Part shown: positions 42,283-53,529 of the stretch, piece after piece
Layout: each line of letters starts with the position of its first letter
Numbering within the stretch: the first letter of the stretch is position 1
Source: Hippasteria phrygiana
Taxonomy: Eukaryota; Echinodermata; Asteroidea; Valvatida; Goniasteridae
NCBI GenBank assembly: GCA_037893225.1
Contig: JAZGUH010000073.1
Span: 177,565-241,564, forward strand
Length of the DNA: 64,000 nucleotides
Reading direction: 5' to 3'
Translations under genes and position numbers: made by a program
Notes under the pieces: generated by a model
What the model was told of the DNA's origin: nothing
What the model saw: the letters and a program-made list of their open reading frames with translations, nothing else
Databases searched by the model: none

Positions 42283-44206
42283 TCCACAAGTTTATTTTGG
42301 GGTTGCAACTGCCACCCCTGCCACCCCTGTTCCGCCGCCCTTGCATAATATACATGGTTGCAGAGCATGCAGTAACTAGGCTCCAAATCAAATTGCTGCG
42401 GCCGACCACATCTCGATTTGCATGGCCGAAAATTTGGATAGAGCCCCACATTAGTTAAGAGATTGGAAAAAATCTCAGCTCTAACCGGGACTGCGAGTAT
42501 GTATTTTTGAGCAATTTGGATCATTGGACCAGTTAAGTTGTTCTACGTTGCAAAAATGCAAAGGCACAATTCTTTTCCAAAATGGAGACTTTTTTGTGAT
42601 CTGGGCATCGGAACATGCCGCGAATCTTCTTTTACTTACCGTGCCCAGCTCCTACCAGGATTTCAACCCTCTCTTATCTCTATAAGCTGTAATCGCCTTG
42701 GGGGAGTTGATTACTGGACGAAGGACGAGCAGGGAGCAATAAATATTGACTTGTTCTGCATACCTAAATCATTTTTTCAATGCCCTAAACGCACGTGGAT
42801 TTTCACAAATTTAATACCCAATGTACTTCTCCAATATAGAAACGATGTTTCTTGTTTAAACAACGGGAATCCTGATTTGTCGGCACTAACTGCATACGCC
42901 CCATATAAACAGTGCCTACCCAAGGCCAAGGGGAGGGGGGGGGGGGGGGGGGACTGGCCACATGTGGTGTAGCAAATTGGCTGAATGGATTAACCAGATT
43001 GTAAAGGTTTTACCTCTGCAAGACGGCGGGCGGCTATTGTGCTACGTTGTTGTCATAAACTCCACAACCAAACAAGACGGATTGATGTGGTGACTTAAAC
43101 AATACGAAAAATTACAATAAATGTCGATTTGTGGGGTCAGTAGCATAAACCTGTAATAGACCGATCCAGACACAAACAAAACAGGTTGTGTGACGCAACG
43201 ACGGAGCAAAAGAATAATAAAAACAACTTTTAAATGCACGCGCAAAGGCGAACGTGAGCGCGAGCTTCCTTATTCAACCCGCGCGGGAACACAGATGTTG
43301 GTACAGTGGGCTGTGTAAAAAAATTCCTGGTATGGACTAGACCCTATTTCTTAAAAGGCGAATTCACCTCATGCTCATTTTAAGAATTGATTTTCTTGGC
43401 GAGGATTTGTAGACTGTATCACCTGAAAGTCAGTAGAATACACCCAACAAAAAAGAAAGAACAGAAAGTGAAAAATGGTAAATCCAGCAGTAATTTGGTG
43501 TGTGTCTTTAACAGCGAGTTGTATTTTGGCCGATTGTATTAAATTGGGTTATAAATCATTGATGTCCGGGTGGCAGTTTATTGAGTGACCTGGACCTAGT
43601 TCTTGATGCAAGATTCGGTCGCGACTTAAGATTTTTGCTCGTCAAGTCTGGTAACCAGACCAGGTGCGGCGAAACACTTTTGAAAATGGGGGGGGGGGGG
43701 GGGGGGGAGCAGTGCCGGTGCCGGGCCGGCTGCTTTCCTTTTCTATGTTTTTCTTGTGCGGAACTGCCAAAAGCGGGCGGGCCATTTTCCCCAAGTGGAA
43801 AAAGCGTTCCGCCGCCTATAAGACTGCAGATTACAGTGCTTTTTTGGCCACCATGACATGATCATGGCATTATGCTTCGATTAACATCCTATTTTCAGCT
43901 CAGCCTCTGCACGCAAAAAATTGCATTCCTCGTTAAAGTATGATATAGCTTTGGTATGGTAGAAAAAGAAAAATGTCAATCTGAAAGCTATAACTGTTTA
44001 TAAAGATGATACCAGTACTAATCCTCGTGAGAAATATTTCCGTCTGAGATGGAAGACCGCCGAAACACTGTGGCTTAAGGCCTCGGGGGTTAGGCCTATT
44101 TTGATTTGAACAATCGAAATAAGCACTTCTGTAAAAAATCACTGAATATACAGAACAGATTTTTGACCTTTTTTTGTGGGTGACTTGGATGGCGGATTGA
44201 GCTTAA

Positions 44207-44807
44207 AGGGACACATTGCCTTCAAATGTCATGAAATTGTACTGTTTGGAAATGTTCCTTATCTTTTATAAGAGTTGTTCATGCAAAAAAACACGTATAA
44301 TGTGTTGTAATTAGTGATTAGTGATTACGAAACAAAAAAATTGGCCGCTTACCCCTGACATCTGACCCGCGATACATAGACTTATTTCCAGTACTAAATA
44401 CCACCGTCTAAATAATGCGCAAAATACGCTGTAAGAGTCTTAGGCTGGCGCCGCAGCCAGTGGCCTTGTGAACCTATCAGATGATCGCCAGGTACAATTC
44501 TCTACCTCTCGACATATATCGCCAGTGCTGCGCGCCGTGCCACAGTACATCAAAATGGATCAACAGAACGTACTTCAACCAGATGCGACTGGAACTACGA
44601 CTGGTGAACACAGTCCGCCATTTTGTGGAGTCAAAAAATTGGTTCTACAAAATGGCGGACCGTTATTTGTCACGAAATTAAACAAAAACCACGCAATTTG
44701 AGGGGATAGTTATGTGAATCTTTATATTCTACTTTTAAAAAAGCTTCCCAACCATATCCATTTCAGTTTTATAGCCCAAATCGCAAAATCCAAAGCAATG
44801 TGTACCT
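44207..44807. mobile_element. TTAA-flanked element, AGGGACACATTGCC ends
   Basis: Left end AGGGACACATTGCC and right end GCAATGTGTACCT are inverted repeats with one mismatch in the common part, flanked by TTAA at 44203-44206 and 44808-44811. About 600 bp. The interior has the pair GTCCGCCATTTTGTGGA / ACAAAATGGCGGACC near 44609-44659. No transposase frame. piggyBac-type by target site. Confidence 0.7.
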
Positions 44808-45659
44808 TTAAACCTTCACAGGTTTACCGTATTTCATGTAGGCCTACGTATTTCATTTCACGAAAAGTATGAACACTGCCTGCAACTGAGTCGTTAGTTC
44901 TACCATTAGGCCTATCATACCTTTTTAATTAATAAATGTGAAGGAATGCAATGTAGGGCGGCATATGGATTGGTTCCCGCCTTTTTGCTTTTTTGCCGCC
45001 AAATATGATTGGACTTATTTTTGTCAATCTACCACGACTTTTCTTTAGAATGACATAATTAACTAATAAGTCCAATGGAGTCGCGCGCTAATAACACCCC
45101 TTTCGACTTACCGCGACCTTGATGTAAAACAACCAAGCTGAAAGTGGTCGGGGAAGATATCCGCGCAGCCTCTGAAAGTTATCAGGGACGATAAAAAGTC
45201 CAATGGAAACAGCCCCTTCGCATGCTTCGATTCCTGGCTGATCATTGGATTCCGGTACATGCAAGCATGCATTATGCAGGCAACCATGCTGCTCCATTTA
45301 AAGACGACCAAAACATTTCATTTTCCCGTCCGGCGCACGGAATTCAGACCGTCTGGGTTTTAATTGACCAGTGCCAGCGCAAATTTTCAATTTCGTAAAG
45401 TAAAGGGGAATATACGTTAGACGTAAACAAACCTTTAGAGATTCCAGTACTTAATCACCTCGAACTAATTCATGTATAGTTAAAGTTGATCCAACCATGG
45501 AGGAAGAAGATCCAACCATTAATCCGACCATAGTGAATCGGCTTGTTTTCGAATAAGGTTAATCCTTTTAAACATATACCGAGTGTTTAACAATACCTGA
45601 AGTTATACAAAAATTCTTTACCCTTTACGAGTGGATGTGTTCCTTCCTCCATGGTTTAA

Positions 45660-46226
45660 AGGGGCTGTGTCGTCGCGCCATCTCGCGTTAACGAATCAAA
45701 TATTGGAGTGCGCCCCCTTGCGCTTCATTTCAATTGTGCTATTTTTAACCTCCATCCGTTTGTTATGGCTGTTCTGAGAATTGGCTTTTGGAAACTACAC
45801 CCCCTGGAACACACACGCATGTCCAGCGTCTGCGTACTGTACTGAAATACACATACGTGTACACACATACTTATAAACAAGTAGCACACATCTTGGCACT
45901 CAGTTCTTCTCTAAGAGTAAGATTATTAGAAAAAACGTTCAAATTTCATCTGTTTATTTCATAAAATTGTATTCACATGTACACAAGTGCCATGGAATAT
46001 TTGTCTGAAAGTTGCATAGAATTGGAGGTTGGCGATATAGAAGTAGAACCTTACGCTGGAGAACCTATGACATGTACATGCCGAAACTCTTGCCAAAGAG
46101 GACGACTCGGCACACGGGGTGCTTGTCCATGTAAATATGCACAGCAAAGCTGCAACGTGTCTTGTCGCTAGTTCGGGATTCAGTGTACAGCCACAAGCTT
46201 GCTATGATCGTGACGACACAGCCCCT
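45660..46226. mobile_element. TTAA-flanked element with AGGGGCTGTGTCGTC ends
   Basis: Ends AGGGGCTGTGTCGTC and GACGACACAGCCCCT are exact 15-bp inverted repeats with TTAA at 45656-45659 and 46227-46230, the piggyBac-type signature. Length 567 bp. It carries a small Cys-rich frame near its right side (45977-46171) and ends about 25 bp before the acceptor of SLC22 exon 2. Confidence 0.85.
45977..46171 (+). CDS. Cysteine-rich mini-ORF inside a TTAA element (unrecognised, tentative)
   Basis: A 64-codon frame starting MYTSAMEYLSESCIELEVGD. Its second half, CTCRNSCQRG then GACPCKYAQQSCNVSCR, has eight Cys in a pattern (CxCxxxC, CPCK, CxxxC) like the Cys-rich tails found at the ends of some transposon and CXC-type proteins. 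The upstream part is acidic. It may be the last exon or C-terminal tail of a parental element's protein, retained by a deletion derivative. Start and expression are unproven. Confidence 0.35.
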   Translation: MYTSAMEYLSESCIELEVGDIEVEPYAGEPMTCTCRNSCQRGRLGTRGACPCKYAQQSCNVSCR

Positions 46227-46251
46227 TTAAGTGTCATTTTTTTCTTTTCAG

Positions 46252-46355
46252 TTTGACGTGGTGTGTGAAAAGAAAGACGTTCCCGCGGTTGCGCAGTCCG
46301 TCTTCTTCGTGGGGGTCCTGGTCAGCTCTGTCTTGACTGGTTTGCTTGCGGATTG
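46252..46355 (+). CDS. SLC22A: SLC22 transporter, exon 2: end of loop and TM2
   Basis: Acceptor TTTTCAG ending 46251; donor GATTG|GTGAGT. Encodes FDVVCEKKDVPAVAQSVFFV then GVLVSSVLTGLLAD and the first two bases of Trp184. The (F/W)D(L/V)VC motif followed by a TM2 rich in small residues and ending in G-x-LAD is an SLC22 hallmark. Cys154 is the sixth extracellular-loop cysteine. Confidence 0.94.
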
Positions 46356-47407
46356 GTGAGTTGTGTTGTTGCAAATAATTGATGTTGACGTAAAGATCAT
46401 GCATCAACAGGATGAAAAACGACAGGTAAAAATAAACGAGTTCCGAATAAACAACCCTTCCTCAAGGGCATTTTTGATGTACGTTCTGGCAGTATTAATT
46501 AAGTTCAACAAACTGGTAGTCTAGTAAAAACTGATGAGGACCCAGACACTTTAGGGTAATTTAATAGTCGAAGAAACGGTTCCTTGCAGTCTCATACGTA
46601 GCACATCATGCTTTCTTTAAGTTAACCGCCTTAATTAAACACTAATAACATATCAATTCTTGTGGATCTTGCAGACGTCCAACATTAGAATTATAGAAAC
46701 ATAGAAATTATAGAAATCTGATATGTTTTAAGAGGGTTACTGAATATCCCATACATAACACTAACATGCGCAGATTCTTGTGATTTAATTAATTATTTGT
46801 ATCATACCCCCCAATTGACCAATCTTGGGAAATATGTTAAATAATCAAAATATGTGAACAAAACATGTAGATAATCACGTATTTCCAATACATAAGCAAA
46901 AATATCTACAATAAGAATAGTACACGTATACGGTACACATTCTGAAAGGTTTTTAACTTAAAACAAAAGTAGCAACAGCTACTGGGGGATCCGTTCAGTC
47001 TGCTTTAATACAGACGGTGAGACGTGTCCAATAATTTATTTTAAAAAGGTTGGCACCTTTGTTCATGTTAAACTGTCCGGAAACCAAAGAAATACTGAAC
47101 CCGTTAACGATCTTTTCTCTTTTTTTTTTTTTTTACATGTTCACACACAATGCATGATTTCCGAAAGGCAAATTTAACGCCGTGCACAAAGCAATTTCAG
47201 CCTGTCATAAATCAAAATTTCAATCGACATCCACATAAATGAAAATGTTACCGCAACGCGTGGCAACTTTCTGCGTGTGGCAGTTTTCTGGTACTTATAA
47301 AACCAGTCCACTCTGCTGAAAACAAACAAACACGCATGTGTCATTTGTGCCATAAAACCACTGCAGTTTGCTGCACTTCAGTATTCCCATTCAGTCTGTA
47401 TATGCCC

Positions 47408-47782
47408 CTGCAAAAAGGGCTATTATGTCGCAAAATTTGAAAAATGAGTTTTATACATAGTTGAATTTGTCACATCCTAAGCTTTAATTTGGTGTAGGTT
47501 TGGCACCTGTGGCATTTTGTGTTCTCGAGATATCTTAACATTTGTATACGGAAGTGCGTTTAGAGATACAGGCCTTTAAACACAAAAAGTGCAAAGAAAT
47601 GACTAGATAGAAGTAATTTTTATCAACATTTATTTGTTTATCTTTATTCATCAATATTAATGTTTCTGAAAATACATTCTGAAAATATAGATATAACTTA
47701 CGTGAAGATTTTTTCACTCGCTTCACATAGAACTGCCCTGTGTGTGTTTTCACATAGTGCGACATAATACCCCTTTTTGCAG
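47408..47782. mobile_element. MITE with CTGCAAAAAGGGCTATTATG ends
   Basis: Inverted ends at 47408-47432 and 47758-47782 (CTGCAAAAAGGGCTATTATG and TAATACCCCTTTTTGCAG) pair with one or two mismatches. 375 bp, AT-rich, no target duplication obvious, no supported gene inside. Confidence 0.7.
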
Positions 47783-48087
47783 AGCCGAAGAAGCCGATAG
47801 CGCTTAAAATTCGCTCATGCCTTACGTTTGCGGTTTCGATTTATATTTCATCAAGAATTTTACAGTTACGGCGAACAAAAAACTGCGCTCGATGCGTCAC
47901 TTCGACGACTTTTTGGGAGAAAAGATGAAAAAGCACTCGACTTGTTTGGTTTGTGTTTTATTCCTCCATACATTAATTATTGCTGACGTCAGTGCTCAAT
48001 TACCAACGTGCTGACTTTTATTATATCGAAAATGCGCATGCGCGCCCAGCATTCCACATCTGATACTTTATTACGAGGAACGTTCAG

Positions 48088-50919
48088 TACGGTGGCTGAT
48101 TTTCGCCAAGAACAAATATTTTTTCATTACGGCGTTATAACGCTGTAATACGGCGTTATAACGCCATATTACGGCGTTATAACGCCCTAAATTTACGGCG
48201 TTATAAACGCCCTATATTTACGGCGTTATAACGCTGTAATACGGCGTTATAACGCCCTAATTTTGCGGCGTTATCACGCCCTCATTTTACGGCGTATTAC
48301 GGCGTTATAATGCCTTAATTTTATAGCTTTTTATTCGTGATTTGCTACCTGTTTATTCGTGATTTGCTACCTGTTTATACGGAAGCCGGATAGTGCCACT
48401 GAAAATTGATGTATATATTTTTTGCAAACGCGAGAAAACTTTTTTTGTACCGTTTATCAGGCGGCCGCCACTTAATTATTTAGCGGCCGCTTCTGGTGAA
48501 ATGATGGAATTGTAATTCAGGCCACAGTCAACCCGTAAAATCAGAACGACAGCAAATATGAATCCAAAAAAATGGACTACCGTATTTTCCCAATTTTCTT
48601 AGTGCAAGCAGACTTTTTGACTTTAAGTCGCGAAACTTTTTTTTAATGTCAATTTTCTGCTAGCAGAAATGTTGGTGTTACTTTGACGACTTTTATGGAG
48701 CCCTAAAAGGGGACAACCCGAATTTTCTCTTTTTCTCCTTGCAGGTTTTAATAAAGGTTTTTACAAGACGGGACACCTGTTTTTAAAAACTAAATTTTTT
48801 GCTACCAGAAATCTCTATTTCACTTTAACGGCCCAGCTATTTCGGCTCCCTAAAGTAGACAAGCATGGGCGTCAATCCAGGGGTGGGGCAATATACCAGG
48901 TGGAAGGGCCGTTGGATCAGTCCCCTTCTCCTTCATTTGATGCACCGAAATAGTCGTCCGAGTAAAATCCAAATTTCTGCTTGCAAAACACGGGTGTCGC
49001 GTCTTGTAAAAATGTTGGTAGTTGAAAATGAGAAAATGGTGTTGTCAACTTTTGGGGCGGGGGGGGGCGGATATGGGCACCACCAACGTTGGATCGTATC
49101 TCATTCCATTCGGGGTGCACCACACTAAATAAAGTCCCATTGACCTTTATGTAAATCCACTAACTTCATAGTGAGAAAATCCTTATCTAGGAGTCTCTCA
49201 GTTTTTGTGACACTACTGAAAATTATAGTTTAAATCTTAATCTGTCAAATTCTTTTAACTTTTTTGCAGGGTAGCCCTTTGGAATTTTTGCTAATTGTCC
49301 CCAGAAAGTGCCACCTCTAAAAATACAGGCATCCCTCCACTTACCAAGCCAAATAGGACCAATGTTAAAGCTGAAATTTATCAAGTCTTCACAAAAGTTG
49401 AAGCACAGAACCCCCATGTTATGATATCTGATCATTTGCATGACCCCTCCCCCCCAAAAAAAACCCAAATATTATTTAAAAAAATTTGTGGGTTTACAAT
49501 TATGCTAATCAGTTTGGCGCAGCCATTTTGGCCTATTAAGTGAGGCGCACACACATCGCAGGCACGCAAACCCAACGTAGTGTACACAACGCTATCCGTA
49601 CACACAGAGCTTGTACACAAAGCTTGGCACTGTACATGTACATGTAGCTATAGCGGGTCATCGTTGGAACATGGCATTCTTTTTCCAAAAATAGTCCCCA
49701 AAACGCTCATGTTGAACCATGGAGGTATACCTCCATGGTTGAACCAACTGATTTCCTTCAAATGGTTACAGTTTAATAAAAAGACCTTCATCATTAAATT
49801 TAGAGAAAAAATTGAAATGTCAAAAAAGCGTTTTTGAAACATAAACCATTTTTAGCGCAAATTCTAGGGGTCAAGTTTCAAAACAACTAACATTGTATAA
49901 ACATACGTGGTCATGTCAGCAGGCTTCATTGCAGGACAAAATAGAGCAATTACAGATTGTTTTTATTGATTTTCTTTACATAGCTGACCCCAATGTATAC
50001 CTTTTATAAGAAAAGCTGAAATAATATTAGTAGAACCAAAAAATAACCATTAAAATTAAGACTTGAAAACGGATATTTATTTTCACACTATTTCGAGCAC
50101 CCATATTTTTTGATCGCACACGGCTTAGCCCCCAGCTGTCCGCCCCCACCCAAGTTTTTGGGTTTTATATGGGCAGTAAAAGTAAAATCAAAATTTCTGG
50201 TAGCAGAAAATTTTATCTTTAAAAACAGGTGTCCCGTCTTGTAAAAACCTTAATTATACCTGCAAGCAGAAAAAGAGAAAATTGGGGTTGTTCCCTTTTA
50301 GGACTTTATAAAAGTCGTCAAAGTAACACCAACACTTTTGTTACCAGAAAATTGACATTAAAAAAAAAGTTTTCGCGACTTAAAAAGTTAAAAAGTCTGC
50401 TTGCACTGAGAAAATTTGAAAAATAGGGTAGTCCATTTTTTTTGGGATTCATATTTGCTGTCGTTCTGATTTTACGGGTTGACTGTGGCCTGAATTGCAA
50501 TTCCATCATTTCACCAGAAGCGGCCGCCAAATAAAGTGGCTGCCGCCAGATAAACGGTACAAAAAAGTTTTCTCGCGTTTGCAAAAAATATATGCATTCC
50601 TTTTTAGTGGCACTATCCGGCTTCCGTATAAACAGGTAGAAAATCACAAATAAAAAGTCAGCCCTAAAATTAGGGCATTATAACGCCGTAATACGCCGTA
50701 AAATTAGGACGTTATAACGCAGTAATACTAGGGCGTTATAACGCCCTATTCGGCGTTATAACGCTGTATTACAGCGTTATAACGCCGTAAAAGTAGGGCG
50801 TTATAACGCCGTACATTTAGGGCGTTGTAACGCTGTAATACGGCGTTATAACGCCCTATTACGGCGTTATAACGCCGTAAGAAAAAAATATTTGTTCTTG
50901 GCGGAAATCAGCCACCGTA
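48088..50919. mobile_element. Foldback element with palindrome-array arms
   Basis: Left arm about 48088-48837 and right arm about 50171-50919 are inverse complements, from TACGGTGGCTGATTTTCGCC to GGCGGAAATCAGCCACCGTA. Each arm contains, from outside in: a unique ~40-bp end, an array of about eight to ten near-copies of the 14-bp palindrome GGCGTTATAACGCC separated by CTAA/TACGG/CTGTAATAC spacers (48132-48310; 50672-50880), then shared unique sequence (GCGGCCGC, AATCCAAAAAAATGGACTAC, GGGACACCTGTTTTT). A further partial copy of the inner arm lies at 48960-49050. The ~1.3-kb centre encodes nothing recognisable. The layout resembles foldback elements such as the sea urchin TU family. No clear target duplication. 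Confidence 0.75.
48132..48310. repeat. Left array of GGCGTTATAACGCC palindromes
   Basis: About nine perfect or near-perfect copies; variants include GGCGTTATAACGCT, GGCGTTATAAACGCC, GGCGTTATCACGCC and GGCGTTATAATGCC. Spacers are short and A/T-rich. Inverse-complement counterpart of the arrays at 50672-50880 and 52746-52955. Confidence 0.9.
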
Positions 50920-51453
50920 GTACAGTCAGTAGAGACCAGCTGCAAAACGTCACACCAGTTCCAAACTGATTCCAAAAAGCTACACATATATATAATACTA
51001 CAAAAGGAAACATGTTTTTCCCTTGTACATATCGAGTCTAAAACAGAACGATTCCAAGGTATTGTGTTAGGACTTGGGACATGGAGGAATGGTTGTGATT
51101 CCTTCCTCCATGGTTGTGATAACCACACATGATCCCCTCTGTTGTCCCATACATGTAGCTGTTTTTCTTCCTTCCTTCCTCCATGATTATACATTGTACA
51201 TGTGTACAATTCCCCCTTCTGAAGTGGATGTAATTGTGGTTAGCTATGGGGGGGGGGGGGGGGGTATATTAACCACAGTCTGATAACTGATACTAGCTTT
51301 ATCTAAAGTTAGACAAACACAGGTGCTAAATGAGATTGGCTCGGTTCTCTATGCACATCAGTGGATGGGTGGGAGTAATTTGGGGAGTATAGAGTTCTTT
51401 GCCACGAGCAGTGGGTTATTAGTTATGGCATGGAGGAATAAAACACATGCGTT
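49380..51453. repeat. 2.07-kb tandem duplication, unit 1
   Basis: Begins ATCAAGTCTTCACAAAAGTT and ends GGAATAAAACACATGCGTT, directly joined to unit 2. It contains part of the foldback centre, its entire right arm and about 530 bp beyond it, so the duplication does not follow the element's borders. Confidence 0.95.
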
Positions 51454-53529
51454 ATCAAGTCTTCACAAAAGTTGAAGCACAGAACCCCCATGTTATGATA
51501 TCTGATCATTTGCATGACCCCTCCCCCCCCAAAAAAAACCAAATATTATTTAAAAAAATTTGTGGGTTTACAATTATGCTAATCAGTTTGGCGCAGCCAT
51601 TTTGGCCTATTAAGTGAGGCGCACACACATCGCAGGCACGCAAACCCAACGTAGTGTACACAACGCTATCCGTACACACAGAGCTTGTACACAAAGCTTG
51701 GCACTGTACATGTACATGTAGCTATAGCGGGTCATCGTTGGAACATGGCATTCTTTTTCCAAAAATAGTCCCCAAAACGCTCATGTTGAACCATGGAGGT
51801 ATACCTCCATGGTTGAACCAACTGATTTCCTTCAAATGGTTACAGTTTAATAAAAAGACCTTCATCATTAAATTTAGAGAAAAAATTGAAATGTCAAAAA
51901 AGCGTTTTTGAAACATAAACCATTTTTAGCGCAAATTCTAGGGGTCAAGTTTCAAAACAACTAACATTGTATAAACATACGTGGTCATGTCAGCAGGCTT
52001 CATTGCAGGACAAAATAGAGCAATTACAGATTGTTTTTATTGATTTTCTTTACATAGCTGACCCCAATGTATACCTTTTATAAGAAAAGCTGAAATAATA
52101 TTAGTAGAACCAAAAAATAACCATTAAAATTAAGACTTGAAAACGGATATTTATTTTCACACTATTTCGAGCACCCATATTTTTTGATCGCACACGGCTT
52201 AGCCCCCAGCTGTCCGCCCCCACCCAAGTTTTTGGGTTTTATATGGGCAGTAAAAGTAAAATCAAAATTTCTGGTAGCAGAAAATTTTATCTTTAAAAAC
52301 AGGTGTCCCGTCTTGTAAAAACCTTAATTATACCTGCAAGCAGAAAAAGAGAAAATTGGGGTTGTTCCCTTTTAGGACTTTATAAAAGTCGTCAAAGTAA
52401 CACCAACACTTTTGTTACCAGAAAATTGACATTAAAAAAAAAGTTTTCGCGACTTAAAAAGTTAAAAAGTCTGCTTGCACTGAGAAAATTTGAAAAATAG
52501 GGTAGTCCATTTTTTTTGGGATTCATATTTGCTGTCGTTCTGATTTTACGGGTTGACTGTGGCCTGAATTGCAATTCCATCATTTCACCAGAAGCGGCCG
52601 CCAAATAAAGTGGCTGCCGCCAGATAAACGGTACAAAAAAGTTTTCTCGCGTTTGCAAAAAATATATGCATTCCTTTTTAGTGGCACTATCCGGCTTCCG
52701 TATAAACAGGTAGAAAATCACAAATAAAAAGTCAGCCCTAAAATTAGGGCATTATAACGCCGTAATACGCCGTAAAATTAGGACGTTATAACGCAGTAAT
52801 ACTAGGGCGTTATAACGCCCTATTACGGCGTTATAACGCTGTATTACAGCGTTATAACGCCGTAAAAGTAGGGCGTTATAACGCCGTACATTTAGGGCGT
52901 TGTAACGCTGTAATACGGCGTTATAACGCCCTATTACGGCGTTATAACGCCGTAAGAAAAAAATATTTGTTCTTGGCGGAAATCAGCCACCGTAGTACAG
53001 TCAGTAGAGACCAGCTGCAAAACGTCACACCAGTTCCAAACTGATTCCAAAAAGCTACACATATATATAATACTACAAAAGGAAACATGTTTTTCCCTTG
53101 TACATATCGAGTCTAAAACAGAACGATTCCAAGGTATTGTGTTAGGACTTGGGACATGGAGGAATGGTTGTGATTCCTTCCTCCATGGTTGTGATAACCA
53201 CACATGATCCCCTCTGTTGTCCCATACATGTAGCTGTTTTTCTTCCTTCCTTCCTCCATGATTATACATTGTACATGTGTACAATTCCCCCTTCTGAAGT
53301 GGATGTAATTGTGGTTAGCTATGGGGGGGGGGGGGGGGGGGGTATTAACCACAGTCTGATAACTGATACTAGCTTTATCTAAAGTTAGACAAACACAGGT
53401 GCTAAATGAGATTGGCTCGGTTCTCTATGCACATCAGTGGATGGGTGGGAGTAATTTGGGGAGTATAGAGTTCTTTGCCACGAGCAGTGGGTTATTAGTT
53501 ATGGCATGGAGGAATAAAACACATGCGTT
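51454..53529. repeat. 2.07-kb tandem duplication, unit 2
   Basis: Almost identical to unit 1. Differences seen are length changes in C, A and G runs (for example the G-run at 53323-53342 against 51249-51264) and CCCTATTACGG where unit 1 has CCCTATTCGG. It also contains the full palindrome array (52746-52955). After its end the sequence continues TTATTCCTACATGG, which is the natural partner of GGAATAAAACACATG, so unit 2 keeps the original right junction. Confidence 0.95.

Larger units (their letters stand above)
35645..46251 (+). other. SLC22 intron 1, about 10.6 kb
   Basis: GT...AG intron. Contents recognised: tRNA-derived SINE (35981-36240), CACACTGTG-rich segment (36950-37320), a GGAGGAAGGATATAGATCCT hairpin (37509-37540), a GGCCAATTTCA MITE (38483-38740), G/C runs (38814-38831, 39008-39020, 41707-41718, 42008-42029, 42933-42951, 43688-43707), a Tc1-type MITE relative (39105-39530), hairpin MITEs (40865-40996, 42250-42282) and TTAA elements (44207-44807, 45660-46226). 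No other gene is supported, although a 144-codon frame at 42538-42972 remains unexplained. Confidence 0.55.

Noticed and set aside
42538..42972. 144-codon frame in SLC22 intron 1
   Set aside because: No recognised domain, ends in a poly-G-derived Gly tract and lacks any splice or promoter context; kept only as unexplained.
46356..46700. Possible continuation of SLC22 exon 2 past its donor
   Set aside because: The frame stops almost at once and the phase to exon 3 agrees exactly with the GTGAGT donor after 46355.
48132..48310. CRISPR-like array of short repeats
   Set aside because: The repeats are perfect palindromes with tiny, similar spacers, in an animal intron, and are mirrored in the opposite arm of a transposon.
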